Shown one piece after another: positions 24,472-32,415 of a stretch of 38,916 bases of DNA. Positions within the stretch are counted from its first letter, which is position 1. Each line of letters starts with the position of its first letter. The position numbers were made by a program, and so were the translations under genes. The notes beneath the pieces are model-generated. The model was not told where the DNA came from, did no database searches, and was given only the letters and a program-made list of their open reading frames with translations. This stretch comes from an uncultured Bacteroidota bacterium (GTDB lineage: Bacteria; Bacteroidota; Bacteroidia; Bacteroidales; P3): positions 1 to 38,916 of the forward strand of contig CACYJU010000020.1 in NCBI GenBank assembly GCA_902774845.1. The letters run 5' to 3'.

Positions 24472-24502
24472 AAAAAAGGGAAGCACTCTTATTGTACTTC
24501 CC
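24472..24502 (-). terminator. Terminator of tRNA-Phe
   Basis: On the minus strand GGGAAGTAC and GTGCTTCCC pair (one G-T) around a seven-base loop, followed by six T residues. Confidence 0.85.
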
Positions 24503-24508
24503 TTCTTG

Positions 24509-24581
24509 TGGCATTGACTGGAATTGAACCAGTGACACACGGATTTTCAGTCCGCTGCTCTACCAACTGAGCTACAACGCC
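24509..24581 (-). tRNA. tRNA-Phe(GAA)
   Basis: Acceptor GGCGTTG pairs with CAATGCC, D-arm is AGCTCAGTTGGTAGAGC, the anticodon loop CTGAAAA gives GAA, and the T-loop is TTCAATT. CCA is not encoded. Confidence 0.95.
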
Positions 24582-24619
24582 ATCGAACATCTTTCGAATT
24601 TCTTCGTTGAATTCAGGTG

Positions 24620-24650
24620 CAAAAATACTACAATTATTTATAATGACAAA
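24620..24650 (-). promoter_or_regulatory. Promoter of tRNA-Phe
   Basis: Minus-strand TTTG (24647-24650) and TATTTTTG (24620-24627) with 19-bp spacing. Confidence 0.85.
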
Positions 24651-24865
24651 ATATTTTTTAATTTCAGAGCGTAAAGCGCTTTCACTCTGCGAAGTATGAA
24701 ACCCACCCCAGCAGCCATAACCACCCCGCAAGACCACTTTTTCAGGTCGTATTGAGGGAAATTCACATTGTTAGTTTGAAGACAAGAAAGACAAAAGCGG
24801 AGGAAGTCTCGCGAGAAAAAGGTGGCCACCCTTCTGACTCTTTTCTCGCAAAAACTCAAAAAACA

Positions 24866-25018
24866 ATGAAAAAAGCTAATCCGGGATGCTATCCCAACGC
24901 CGACATGAAAACCTATCTCCATCACAGCTTCACCATCACCAGCTACTCTGTCGGCGTCTGCCTCGAACTCCAGAAAGCTCTCAATGGCCTCGTAGAGAAG
25001 AAGTTGTTGAAAAAGTAA
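24866..25018 (+). CDS. Possible 50-residue protein or gene remnant
   Basis: A short frame MKKANPGCYPNADMKTYLHH ... ending LVEKKLLKK has chromosomal-style codons in an otherwise AT-rich gap (24651-25215). It precedes a truncated DUF3987-like gene and may belong to the same decayed element. No family recognised. The remainder of the gap is AT-rich repeats (ATTACAATTAC, TAATTAATAA) with no gene. Confidence 0.35.
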   Translation: MKKANPGCYPNADMKTYLHHSFTITSYSVGVCLELQKALNGLVEKKLLKK

Positions 25019-25215
25019 AATCCAAACCTATTACAATTACAGTTATTACAATTAAAAAAATGCATTACAATACCCTCTATTAATAACATATAACTAATTA
25101 ATAATTAATAAGATATATAAGATATAAGGAGAATTGTAACCACCAAAATAAAAACTGTAATAACTGTAATTGTAATAGTTAACCTCATTAATTTCACCTA
25201 AAAAGCAATAACACA

Positions 25216-25419
25216 ATGAAATACGATATCACAAAACCCCAAGCACCCAAGATGCCAAGCCTCGGTAACGGTACAGAATGCATCAAAATTCTCCTCTCCC
25301 AGGCATCAAAAGATATGCACGAAGCCATCGTTCCGATGTTCTTCCCCGTCCTCGGAGCTCACATGAGCGGTTCTGAATTTCAATATCCCGACCTCACTTG
25401 GAAGGAAATTTGTTGTTGA
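25216..25419 (+). pseudogene. Truncated N-terminus of a DUF3987-like mobile-element protein
   Basis: The 67 codons (MPSLGNGTECIKILLSQASK, then IVPMFFPVLGAHMSGSEFQY and LTWKEICC) look like the N-terminal segment before the ATP-binding core of DUF3987-family primase/helicase-like proteins carried on Bacteroidales mobile DNA. The family normally continues for several hundred residues with a P-loop shortly after this point; here a stop follows immediately and the downstream DNA is structured repeat. The match is from memory of the family pattern, so moderate certainty. Confidence 0.5.
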
Positions 25420-25434
25420 ATGGTACTCCTGATG

Positions 25435-25505
25435 GCCAAATATCGAGCGAGAGTGAGCGAAATACAAGCTTGCTTGAATATTTCCGAACCGAAGCCGATA
25501 TTGGC
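25435..25505 (+). repeat. Structured hairpin repeat, copy 1
   Basis: An outer stem GCCAAATATCG/CGATATTGGC encloses GAGCGAGAGTGAGCG and CCGAACCGAAGC strands around an inner stem GAAATACAAGC/GCTTGAATATTTC. It is related to copies 2 and 3 with paired base changes in both stems. Confidence 0.75.
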
Positions 25506-25610
25506 ACTGAGGTTGGCAAATGGCCAAACTCGGTGCCAAATCTGGGGGGCATAACGTCTTTTTTATTGTTCAAGTTGTGGCGGATCTGCCCCCCGCCATC
25601 TATAACCGAA

Positions 25611-25710
25611 AATGTCGTGCAAGAGTGAGAGCAATGAAAACTTGTTTTCATTGCCGAACCGAAGCCGACATTGACTCCGAAAGGAGGCAAACCATTAACC
25701 ATTAACCTTA
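25611..25710 (+). repeat. Structured hairpin repeat, copy 2
   Basis: Outer stem AATGTCG (25611-25617)/CGACATT (25666-25672) and inner perfect 11-bp stem GCAATGAAAAC/GTTTTCATTGC (25631-25654). It is followed by GACTCCGAAAGGAGGC and TTAACC heptamers. Confidence 0.85.
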
Positions 25711-25800
25711 AATGTCGTGCGAGAGTGAGAGCAATAAAACTTGTTTTAATTGCCGAACCGAAGCCGACATTGACTCCGAAAGGAGGCAAACCGTTAACCA
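25711..25800 (+). repeat. Structured hairpin repeat, copy 3
   Basis: Nearly identical to copy 2, starting exactly 100 bp later. The inner stem carries a G-to-A/C-to-T style paired change. Tandem duplication of copy 2 is likely. Confidence 0.85.
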
Positions 25801-25867
25801 TTAACCATTATCCACCGTTATCGGCATCTATCCTCCGCAATCGTCAGACCCCGCAGAAAATAGGTTG

Positions 25868-25875
25868 TACCTTTG
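25868..25875 (+). promoter_or_regulatory. Promoter-like element without an intact gene
   Basis: TACCTTTG followed 6 bases later by ATG. The frame after the ATG stops after 24 codons and consists of CTATCAC/CTATCAT repeats. No -33 TTTG at 19 bp. The remaining sequence to 26139 is short-period repeat (AATCCGGG, AAATCCGA). Confidence 0.35.
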
Positions 25876-26139
25876 CATCATGAAACGAAACAAAGTCTGC
25901 CTATCACTTACCTATCATCAAGCTATCATTAACCTATCACTAAACACCCACTAACGCATTCACACAATCACACATTCAAAAAATGCCTCTCCACAAAAAA
26001 AATCCGGGAAATCCGAAAAATCCGGAACCTCCGTCTCCAATAGACAAGTGTGATGGGATTAGGTGATAATAAACTTTCAACATACAATATTTTAAGAAGT
26101 TGCACGTTTTTTATAAAAACAAATATTGCGTATCAAACC

Positions 26140-26571
26140 ATGAAAAAGATTGTCTTTTTGACTATTGCTGTGGCGCTGCTGGCGGCGGGATGCAAGAAAG
26201 AGCAGCAGGGCGACCTCTCGCTGGGCACCGTGTCCTACTCGGCCTGCAAGAGCTATACCGACAAGCTGGCGAAGGCTATGCCTCCGTTCGGCGACCCCGA
26301 CTCGGTGACGGTGACCTACGACGACGGGACGCTGCACGTGACCCACTACAACGTGCTGGTGAACTGCGCCTTCGAGGTGGTGGGCGTGGAGGTGGACCTC
26401 TCTCAGTCGGGCGACACCATCTTCATCGAGGAACACGAGACGCACGGCGACCTGATGGCCGACTGCATGTGCTCGACCGACTGCACCTACGACATAAAAG
26501 GGGTGAGCCAGGGACACCATGTGCTGGTGTTCAAAAACTGGTACCCGGAAGCGCGGGTGATGGAGATTTGA
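26140..26571 (+). CDS. Small lipoprotein of unknown function
   Basis: The ATG at 26140 gives MKKIVFLTIAVALLAAGC, a lipoprotein signal with lipobox AAGC; the longer upstream extension lacks sense as a signal. The 143-residue product has a beta-sandwich-like pattern with conserved-looking Cys residues (YSACKSY, LVNCAFEV, ADCMCSTDC). No family recognised. It is followed by short-period repeats and copy B of the dispersed element. Confidence 0.75.
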   Translation: MKKIVFLTIAVALLAAGCKKEQQGDLSLGTVSYSACKSYTDKLAKAMPPFGDPDSVTVTYDDGTLHVTHYNVLVNCAFEVVGVEVDLSQSGDTIFIEEHETHGDLMADCMCSTDCTYDIKGVSQGHHVLVFKNWYPEARVMEI

Positions 26572-26577
26572 GAGGGA

Positions 26578-26670
26578 AGAAGTAAGACGTAAGAAGTTAG
26601 TTTATAGATAATAGATAAAAGTTAAGAGTTAAGAGTTAAAAGTTGAGCTACTAACGATAACCTTAACGAT
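26578..26670 (+). repeat. Short-period repeats preceding copy B
   Basis: GTAAGAAG, GATAATAG and TTAAGAG units and a unique-looking join GAGCTACTAACGATAACC match, inverted, the stretch at 23897-23993. Confidence 0.8.
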
Positions 26671-26852
26671 ATGGTCGGACTTCGTATTGACTATCGTCGA
26701 CCTCGAACGCGACTCGGCCATCCTTGAGCAAGCTCAAATGGCGCTCACTGCTTACTCGGTTCAAAATTGTTCGAAAATCTTATTCAAAATCATCCAACCC
26801 TTATGCTAAGATTTTTAAATTGATTTTTGGGGGATTTTGAGCGAAGCGACCC
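26671..26852 (+). repeat. Dispersed 3'-flank element, copy B
   Basis: Starts ATGGTCGGACTTCGT and ends GAGCGAAGCGACC. It contains a ~70-bp internal segment (GACTATCGTCGACCTCGAAC...) that is also in copy C but absent from A and D. The rest of the gap to 26997 is TTCCGTAA-type repeats and AT-rich sequence. Confidence 0.8.
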
Positions 26853-26997
26853 ACATTTCCGTAATGCTTCCGTGGCTTCCGTATTTTTCCGTAATCCTTC
26901 CCCCTGATCGTTCAATCTTAATCTTTTGGGGCATAGATAATAAAAACAAAAGTGTTGCGTTAGTAATCTTACATTAAATCAATAAACACCAGACAGT

Positions 26998-27558
26998 ATG
27001 AAAAAGAATGTATGCTTAAGAATGGCGATGATGGTTGCGGTCATGTTGCCACTTTTTGTTTCTTGTGACAAGAAAGAGGACGAAAAGAAAGAAGATCCTG
27101 CCGGCGCCATCGAGGCTTTTGTCCGCAACGACGACCGTTGGAGCTTCGCCACCATCTCGCTCGGCCAATACTCCTATACCTACAATGGCAATCCGTCTGA
27201 GGGACCGCTGGAAGTCGGCCTCGATATCGACGGCTCGAACAACTTCTTCCTCCGTTATGACGGCGGTCAGGGTGGTGAGATGCCTGAAAGGTTTATCGCC
27301 AAAGTGGGAAGCGTTGAGGGGCTTGGCTATATCGAAACTGTCCCCACCAGCGGCTGGGCAGCGCGTCTGGCCGTTCAACCTGGTTGCGGCTACGTCATCA
27401 GATACAGGGGCAGCGAGAACCAGAGGAGCTACTACACGATGGATGAGAACCTCGAGCGCTACGCCCGCTTCTATGTCATCGAATGGATGACGAGCACCGC
27501 CGGCGGCATCATCGGCGCCAAGGTGAGATTCGAACCCGAGTGGACTCCCACTAAATAG
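26998..27558 (+). CDS. DUF5036-like lipoprotein
   Basis: The 186-residue product has an N-terminal hydrophobic segment, lipobox FVSC (Cys near residue 23) and a Lys/Glu-rich linker (DKKEDEKKEDP). The mature part (NNFFLRYDGGQGGEM, CGYVIRYRG, YARFYVIEWM) resembles small Bacteroidales lipoproteins of the DUF5036 type. Function is unknown. It ends before a terminator and copy C of the dispersed element. Confidence 0.75.
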   Translation: MKKNVCLRMAMMVAVMLPLFVSCDKKEDEKKEDPAGAIEAFVRNDDRWSFATISLGQYSYTYNGNPSEGPLEVGLDIDGSNNFFLRYDGGQGGEMPERFIAKVGSVEGLGYIETVPTSGWAARLAVQPGCGYVIRYRGSENQRSYYTMDENLERYARFYVIEWMTSTAGGIIGAKVRFEPEWTPTK

Positions 27559-27604
27559 TAAAACCCCACATCCTTAGGGATTCGTGGTAACGAAAATGGA
27601 GAGA

Positions 27605-27632
27605 GGCGCATCGAAAGAGGTGCGCCTTTTCT
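27605..27632 (+). terminator. Terminator of the DUF5036-like gene
   Basis: GGCGCATC and GGTGCGCC (one G-T pair) around GAAAGA, followed by TTTTCTTT. Confidence 0.8.
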
Positions 27633-27634
27633 TT

Positions 27635-27754
27635 ATGGTCGGCCTGAAGGGCTGACTATCGTCGACCTCGAACGCGACTCGGCCATCCCTGAGCGAGCTC
27701 AGATGGCGCTCGCTGCTTACTCGGTTCAAAATTATTCGAAAATCTGAAGCGACC
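27635..27754 (+). repeat. Dispersed 3'-flank element, copy C
   Basis: Starts ATGGTCGGCCTGAAGGGC, carries the ~70-bp segment shared with copy B, keeps CAAAATTATTCGAAAATC, and ends GAAGCGACC. The central AT-rich part is deleted relative to A, B and D. Confidence 0.8.
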
Positions 27755-27758
27755 TTTT

Positions 27759-27824
27759 GGGTGTATGGGTGTAATGGTGTAAAAGTGTATGGGTGTAATG
27801 GTGTAAATGTGTATGGGTGTAAGG
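27759..27824 (+). repeat. Octamer tract GGTGTATG/GGTGTAAT/GGTGTAAA
   Basis: Eight-base units in near-perfect phase directly after copy C. The gap 27559-27927 otherwise holds the terminator, copy C and the next promoter. Confidence 0.85.
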
Positions 27825-27877
27825 GGATTTCTGAGAAAAATATGTGTGGCGTCGGGGAAAACCTGCGATTAAAGTTG

Positions 27878-27885
27878 TATTTTTG
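27878..27885 (+). promoter_or_regulatory. -7 element of the DUF4476 gene
   Basis: TATTTTTG fits TAnnTTTG and lies 42 bases before the start codon. No clear -33 element at the right distance. Confidence 0.5.
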
Positions 27886-27927
27886 CATCGTCAATAAATC
27901 AAACAACAACAAACATTCAGATAGATT

Positions 27928-28770
27928 ATGAAACGTACATCAATTCTTTTGGTACTGGTGCTCTTCGCCACTTCGCTCTTTGCACAGCCAGGCCGTCCTG
28001 GTGGGGCTCCTCACAATGTGGAACTCAAGGTGCGTGCGCGGGCGGGCGAACGCTTTATCGTGAGCATCGACGGTCAGCGCCAGCAGGGTGCCGCCACCAA
28101 CGCCTATATCTTCAGCGGCCTGCGTCCGGGAAAGCATGACCTCGCGGTCGAGCTGACACGTCCGGCTCACGCCACACTCCGCACGTCGGTCGACCTGCGT
28201 GCCGCCAAGGAGGAATACGTGGTGATATGGCGTGCCACAGGCTACGGCACGGAACTGGTGGTGGAGCCTGCCGGCATGTCGACCTACGCACCGAGCACTC
28301 CCACCTATCAGCCTCCTATGACGGTGGTGCCTCCTACGGGTCGTACGGGCAGCTACCGCAACGGCTATCAGGATGGCTATCGTGACGGATGGCGCGACGC
28401 TATGAACAGCATGATGCAGCCTCCGATGGGTGGCGGTGTCGTGGTTCCGCCTTCGGCTGTGGCCGTGGAGCAGATACCGGTGGCTACGCCTGAGGAGGTG
28501 AACCGCATGGTCAGCCAGCTGCGCTCGGAGAATTTCGACAACAACCGCTCGGAACTGGCGCAGGCAATGGTGGCTTCGAAGCTGCTCACCACCGCTGACA
28601 TCAAGCGCCTGATGTCTACCTTCACCTTCGAGGACAACAAGCTGGACTTCGCCAAGTTCGCCTACAACTATGTCTTAGATCCGGAGAACTATTTCCAGGT
28701 GGCGTCGGGATTCACTTTCTCGACCAACAAGACAGAACTTCTCAACTATATCAAGGCCCACCAGCGGTAA
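27928..28770 (+). CDS. Exported DUF4476 protein
   Basis: The 280-residue product has a signal peptide (MKRTSILLVLVLFATSLFAQ), an N-terminal beta-rich region (VELKVRARAGERFIVSIDGQ, IFSGLRPGKHDLAVEL), a Pro/Gly-rich linker with a repeated YQDGYRDGWRD motif, and a C-terminal helical DUF4476 domain (MVSQLRSENFDNNRSELAQA, LSTFTFEDNKLDFAKFAY, FTFSTNKTELLNYI; L here approximates the hydrophobic start). Role unknown. It ends six bases before the convergent btuG. Confidence 0.85.
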   Translation: MKRTSILLVLVLFATSLFAQPGRPGGAPHNVELKVRARAGERFIVSIDGQRQQGAATNAYIFSGLRPGKHDLAVELTRPAHATLRTSVDLRAAKEEYVVIWRATGYGTELVVEPAGMSTYAPSTPTYQPPMTVVPPTGRTGSYRNGYQDGYRDGWRDAMNSMMQPPMGGGVVVPPSAVAVEQIPVATPEEVNRMVSQLRSENFDNNRSELAQAMVASKLLTTADIKRLMSTFTFEDNKLDFAKFAYNYVLDPENYFQVASGFTFSTNKTELLNYIKAHQR

Positions 28771-28776
28771 GCTGGC

Positions 28777-29847
28777 TTACAGCTCCACTATCTTCGAGGG
28801 GAGCGGCCCCACTTCCGCCTTCCATTTCAGGCTTCCTGTCTGAGTGAAACAATATACGTCGCCGTTGGCTCCATATTGGGCTCCGGCGACGTATATTTCG
28901 CCTGTGGCGGGGTTGACGTTTATCGCGTAGGGATAGTACTGTGCGCTGTAGCTGGAGGTCTCGGACACCGTGATGGAGCTCTCCTGCAGGGTTTGTCCGT
29001 CGACGATGTTGATACGTCCGTTCCAGGCCTGCCCGTAGTTGTGGGCATAGTAGTAGACCTTGCCGTTGTAGGTGTCGATGTTGGAGATGTTGCCCGTGAG
29101 GCGGCTTATGCTCATGTCGCCGAGGTTGACGATGGCCAGCCCTCCTGGAAGGTTGTCGTAGTTGCCCGAGTAGGAGACGGCGATATGGCTGTTGTCCACG
29201 ACCTTCACCTTCTGGGGGTTGAGTCCTATGGTGAGCTTCTGTGTTTCGGCGAAGGTGCTTTTGTCGACCACCGAGAGGGTGGAGTCGTAGATGGGGTTGC
29301 CGGCGGAGTCTTTCTTCCACGAGTTGACGACATAGATGGTGCCGCCCACGATGCAGAGCCCTTCGGGCTGTGCGCCGCTGAGCTGGCAGGTGGCGTCGAT
29401 ATGCAGCGACGTGGTGTCGATGCGCACCACGCTGGAGGGGGTGTAGCAGGTCACATACACCTTCCCGCCGTCACAGGCGATATAACGAGGGCCGCGGTTG
29501 CCCATATCGATATGGGTGGACTTGCCTGTGGTGCGGTCGATGGCTTCGACCGAGTTGGAACCCCAGACGGCGACATATATCTTGTTGCCGTAGACCACCA
29601 CATCCTGAGCCACGTCGCCCAGGCCTCGTCCGTTGAGTTTGGAGAAGAAGCTGTTGGTCGTGGTCATGTCGCTGTAGTCGATGACGCTGAGTTCGGCTTC
29701 GTTGTTGCCCCATCCGCCTTCGTTGAGGACTATGGCTCCGTGTTCGGGCAGGACGGCGATATCATCGTCGGGTTTGGGTTTCTTGCATCCGGCCAGCAGC
29801 AAGGCAAGGCATAGGGTGGAGGTGAGGAGGGAATTGAGGTGTTTCAT
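28777..29847 (-). CDS. btuG: BtuG-like surface beta-propeller lipoprotein
   Basis: The 356-residue product has lipobox LAGC and a YncE/DUF5074-type beta-propeller: ELSVIDYSDMTTTNSFF, DVVVYGNKIYVAVWGSNSVE, GGKVYVTCYTPSSVVRID, LCIVGGTIYVVNSWK, ISNIDTYNGKVYYYAHNYG and GEIYVAGAQYGANGDVYCF. In Bacteroides, BtuG is a surface lipoprotein of this fold that binds cobamides tightly and works with BtuB. The assignment here rests on the fold plus its place after a TonB-dependent receptor led by a cobalamin riboswitch. It is the second gene of that transcript, 104 bases after btuB. Confidence 0.85.
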   Translation of the reverse strand: MKHLNSLLTSTLCLALLLAGCKKPKPDDDIAVLPEHGAIVLNEGGWGNNEAELSVIDYSDMTTTNSFFSKLNGRGLGDVAQDVVVYGNKIYVAVWGSNSVEAIDRTTGKSTHIDMGNRGPRYIACDGGKVYVTCYTPSSVVRIDTTSLHIDATCQLSGAQPEGLCIVGGTIYVVNSWKKDSAGNPIYDSTLSVVDKSTFAETQKLTIGLNPQKVKVVDNSHIAVSYSGNYDNLPGGLAIVNLGDMSISRLTGNISNIDTYNGKVYYYAHNYGQAWNGRINIVDGQTLQESSITVSETSSYSAQYYPYAINVNPATGEIYVAGAQYGANGDVYCFTQTGSLKWKAEVGPLPSKIVEL

Positions 29848-29951
29848 TGTTGAATGCGTTAATGTGTAAATGTGTTAATGTGTGAGTGTGTAAGATGTAA
29901 GAAGTAAGATGTTTTCGTTATCGTTTTCGTTATTCGTTTTCGTTGCCCCCC
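29848..29951. repeat. Short-period repeats between btuB and btuG
   Basis: Octamers (ATGTGTTA, ATGTGTAA, GTGTGAGT), then GTAAGATG/GTAAGAAG, then GTTTTCGTTATCG units fill the intercistronic gap. Confidence 0.8.
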
Positions 29952-31982
29952 TTATAGTTCAAACACGGCGGATATACGGTAGTTGCGGCCCATCATGGGG
30001 TAGCTGCGCACTATCTCGTACTGCACGTTGAAGAGGTTGAGCACCTGTCCTTTCAGCTTCAGGCTGCTCCCGTTGCGGAAGGTGAACGTATGGGCTAAGG
30101 TGATGCCTTGGTCGCAGTAGGGTTTGAGGCGTGTGTCGTCGGTGTTCTGCTGGCGGTAGTAGCGGCTGCCCACGATCATGGCGGTATAGCCGAAGTCCAC
30201 CCACGGGGTTTCGACATAGAGCGAGGCGCCGCCCGAATGGCGTGGGGTGTAGGGTATCTGGTGGCCGTAGGTCTTGGATATGGGGTCGGTGCGGTCGGTG
30301 GCATGCTGGAAGGCGTAGCTGCCGCCGAGGGTGACGGTTATGCGTTTCACGCTCACCGAGAAATCCACTTTCGTGTCCTCGCCCCAGATGTCCACACGCC
30401 CCAGGTTGATCATCGACCAGAGGAACATGTTCTGTACGGGTATGGCAATAAGCTTGTCGCTCACGCGGTTGTAGTAGCCGTCTGCCACGACCTGCAGCCT
30501 AAAGTTCGCTGCCTGCTCGCCGCTGTCTGCTGTCCGCCAAATATAGGTCACGCCGAGGTTGTTCTGCAGCGCCTTCTCGGGTTTCAGCTCACGCGTGATG
30601 GAGTAGTAGTACATCTCGTTGAAGTTCGGTATGCGGTAGTTCTCCTTGAAGAAATACCTCAGTCGCAATCCCACGTTCCTGAACGGCTTCACGTTGAGTC
30701 CCACGTATGGCGAGAGGCGGCGGTAGTTCTGTCTGATTGTCTGATTGCTTGAAGGCTTGATTGCTTGGTCGCTTGCAAACTCTTCGGCTATGGTGGCGAG
30801 GGCGTTGGCTGAGAGGGAGAGCCAGCTGTTGTCGTAGGCCACGGCCAGCACGCTCAGCGAGCTGAGCCGCTCGACGTGGTTGTTCTTTGCGAGGTTGCTC
30901 ACCAGCGTGTTGTAGGCTATGTCTTCGGCGAGGCTCAGCTTCAAGCCCTCGACGGGGCGGTACACTACGGTGCCGCTGGCGTAACCCTCCTGCTGGCGGT
31001 AGGTGTTGAGGGTGTAGTTGGATATGGCGGTGTCCTGGTAGAGGTCGTCGGTGAGCTGGTATTTGATTATCGCCTGCGCTCGCACCTTCGTGCCGCTGTA
31101 GGTGTATTTCGTCTGGGCGAAGAAGAGGCGATCTTCGCTATGCTCGGAGTTCTTGGTCGAGTAGTAGATGACAGGTCCGGGCAGCTCGTGACGGCTCTGC
31201 ATGTAGTGGGCTTTCGCCGTAAGCTCATGGCGGGAGTTGATGGTGTAGAAGAGGTTGGCGTCGGCGGTGGCCATCCACATGCGGGAGTTCTCTCTCCGCT
31301 CGCGCGAGCTGCTGTCCTGCTGCGAGGTGGTGTAGTAGAGAGTGAACGGATAGTTGCCTTTCGAGCTGATGTAGTTGCCCCAGATGGAGTATCGCACCTT
31401 GCTGCCCAGCTGCTGCTCCCACGAGAGGGTGGGGGAGTATAGGTGGAACGAGCCTCCCTCCATACCCACTTTCAGGTTGAACGGGCGACCCTCCTTGAAT
31501 GACGGACTGCGGGTCTCCATCATCACCACATTGCCTGCGGCGAAGGCGCGGGCCGACTGCAGGGGTGCGTCGTGTTGGGCGTTGGAGAAGCTCACATAGG
31601 CGCTGTTGCCCAGCAGGTAGCGCCCGAGGTCTATCTGTCCGTTCTGGCAGTCGTTGACCGCCACCCCGTCGATAATTAACGAGCTGAACTGGCTGCCCAA
31701 TCCGCGTGCCGACATGGTCTTGATGCCGCCCACGCCGCCGTAGTCTTTCAGCGTGACACCGTTCATCTGCTTCACGGCGTCACTCAGCTGTACGGCTCCC
31801 GTCTGCTCCATCTTCTCCACCGTCACCACCTGGGTGGGGGTGGAGGTGTAGGTCTCCGACGGAGGCGTCTGGGTGCTCACCTGCACCTCGTGCAGGATAT
31901 GTCGCTTCACGGTGTCCTGTCCCATCGCGCACGATGGCAGAAGGCACAAGGCAACGGATATGTAAAGCAGCAGATTTTTCAT
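29952..31982 (-). CDS. btuB: BtuB-like TonB-dependent cobalamin receptor
   Basis: The 676-residue protein starts at the ATG at 31982, preceded by a GGAGGGG Shine-Dalgarno-like run, and has a signal peptide (MKNLLLYISVALCLLPSCAMG). A plug domain follows (VVTVEKMEQTGAVQLSDAVK, GGIKTMSARGLGSQFSSLII, DGVAVNDCQNGQIDLG), then a beta-barrel ending VLNLFNVQYEIVRSYPMMGRNY and a terminal Phe-Glu-Leu. It should import cobamides across the outer membrane with TonB energy. The upstream cobalamin riboswitch and downstream BtuG support the substrate. Two Gln/Ser/Asn-rich in-frame inserts (SDQAIKPSSNQTIRQ and TADSGEQAANF) come from short DNA repeats in barrel loops. Confidence 0.92.
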   Translation of the reverse strand: MKNLLLYISVALCLLPSCAMGQDTVKRHILHEVQVSTQTPPSETYTSTPTQVVTVEKMEQTGAVQLSDAVKQMNGVTLKDYGGVGGIKTMSARGLGSQFSSLIIDGVAVNDCQNGQIDLGRYLLGNSAYVSFSNAQHDAPLQSARAFAAGNVVMMETRSPSFKEGRPFNLKVGMEGGSFHLYSPTLSWEQQLGSKVRYSIWGNYISSKGNYPFTLYYTTSQQDSSSRERRENSRMWMATADANLFYTINSRHELTAKAHYMQSRHELPGPVIYYSTKNSEHSEDRLFFAQTKYTYSGTKVRAQAIIKYQLTDDLYQDTAISNYTLNTYRQQEGYASGTVVYRPVEGLKLSLAEDIAYNTLVSNLAKNNHVERLSSLSVLAVAYDNSWLSLSANALATIAEEFASDQAIKPSSNQTIRQNYRRLSPYVGLNVKPFRNVGLRLRYFFKENYRIPNFNEMYYYSITRELKPEKALQNNLGVTYIWRTADSGEQAANFRLQVVADGYYNRVSDKLIAIPVQNMFLWSMINLGRVDIWGEDTKVDFSVSVKRITVTLGGSYAFQHATDRTDPISKTYGHQIPYTPRHSGGASLYVETPWVDFGYTAMIVGSRYYRQQNTDDTRLKPYCDQGITLAHTFTFRNGSSLKLKGQVLNLFNVQYEIVRSYPMMGRNYRISAVFEL
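30506..30532 (-). repeat. In-frame tract shared with the LRR surface-protein gene
   Basis: On the minus strand this 27-base tract matches 1190-1216 at 25 of 27 positions, though the two genes are unrelated. It encodes ADSGEQAA here and ADSGQQAA there. Confidence 0.8.
30731..30776 (-). repeat. In-frame octamer tract in btuB
   Basis: Minus-strand units CAATCAAG, CAATCAGA and similar encode SDQAIKPSSNQTIRQ. The units match those in the lipoprotein gene at 4032-4078. Confidence 0.8.
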
Positions 31983-32022
31983 GACCACCCCTCCTCGGGA
32001 GCGTTTTTTTAGATGAAACGAT

Positions 32023-32209
32023 GGTTTGGCAGGTCTTCTGACTTGACCCCGTCTGTCCGACGCCTTCCCGCACCCATGTGGCACAGTGGCTCTCTGTCGG
32101 ACATCTAATGCTTTCTGCACTAAGGCATTCTGCTTTGGGTCTCACAGCAGCGGGACTGTCCGGGACTCTCACCCGTGTTCCCTCTTGGCATCTGGATGAT
32201 GACCAAACC
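32023..32209 (-). promoter_or_regulatory. Cobalamin riboswitch upstream of btuB
   Basis: On the minus strand the closing helix pairs GGTTTGG (32203-32209) with CCAAACC (32023-32029). Conserved core elements appear in order: GAGGGAACACGGGTGAGAGT, CCCGCTGCTGTGA, the B12 box GCCACTG, GGGAAGGCGT, and GTCAGAAGACCTGCC. High cobalamin should reduce btuB and btuG expression; the switching mechanism probably involves the region around the Shine-Dalgarno sequence near 31990. Confidence 0.95.
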
Positions 32210-32215
32210 GAGCTG

Positions 32216-32223
32216 CAAAAGTA
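32216..32223 (-). promoter_or_regulatory. Promoter -7 element of the riboswitch-btuB-btuG transcript
   Basis: TACTTTTG on the minus strand, placing the transcription start at the first bases of the riboswitch. No -33 consensus is visible. Confidence 0.6.
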
Positions 32224-32250
32224 CGAAATCTATTGGAAATGGTGAGTGAT

Positions 32251-32331
32251 GGTTAACGTTTAACGTTTAACGGTTAACGGTTAATGGTTGATAGTGTAAG
32301 ATGTAAGAAGTTATCGTTATCGTTATCGTTT
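32251..32331. repeat. Short-period repeats between btuB riboswitch and metallopeptidase gene
   Basis: GGTTAAC/GTTTAAC heptamers, then GTAAGATG octamers, then GTTATC hexamers. Confidence 0.8.
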
Positions 32332-32415
32332 GCCTCCTTCGGAGCCAGGCGGGAGTGACACAATAAAAAACAACTCCGGGCGTTATCTAAGACAGTTTTA
32401 TAATATAGCATATCG

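Noticed and set aside
26690..26815. Coding potential in the extra block of copies B and C (TIVDLERDSAILEQAQMALT-like)
   Set aside because: The frame is open in both copies but has no start, no family and ends differently. It may be chance in a GC-rich block.
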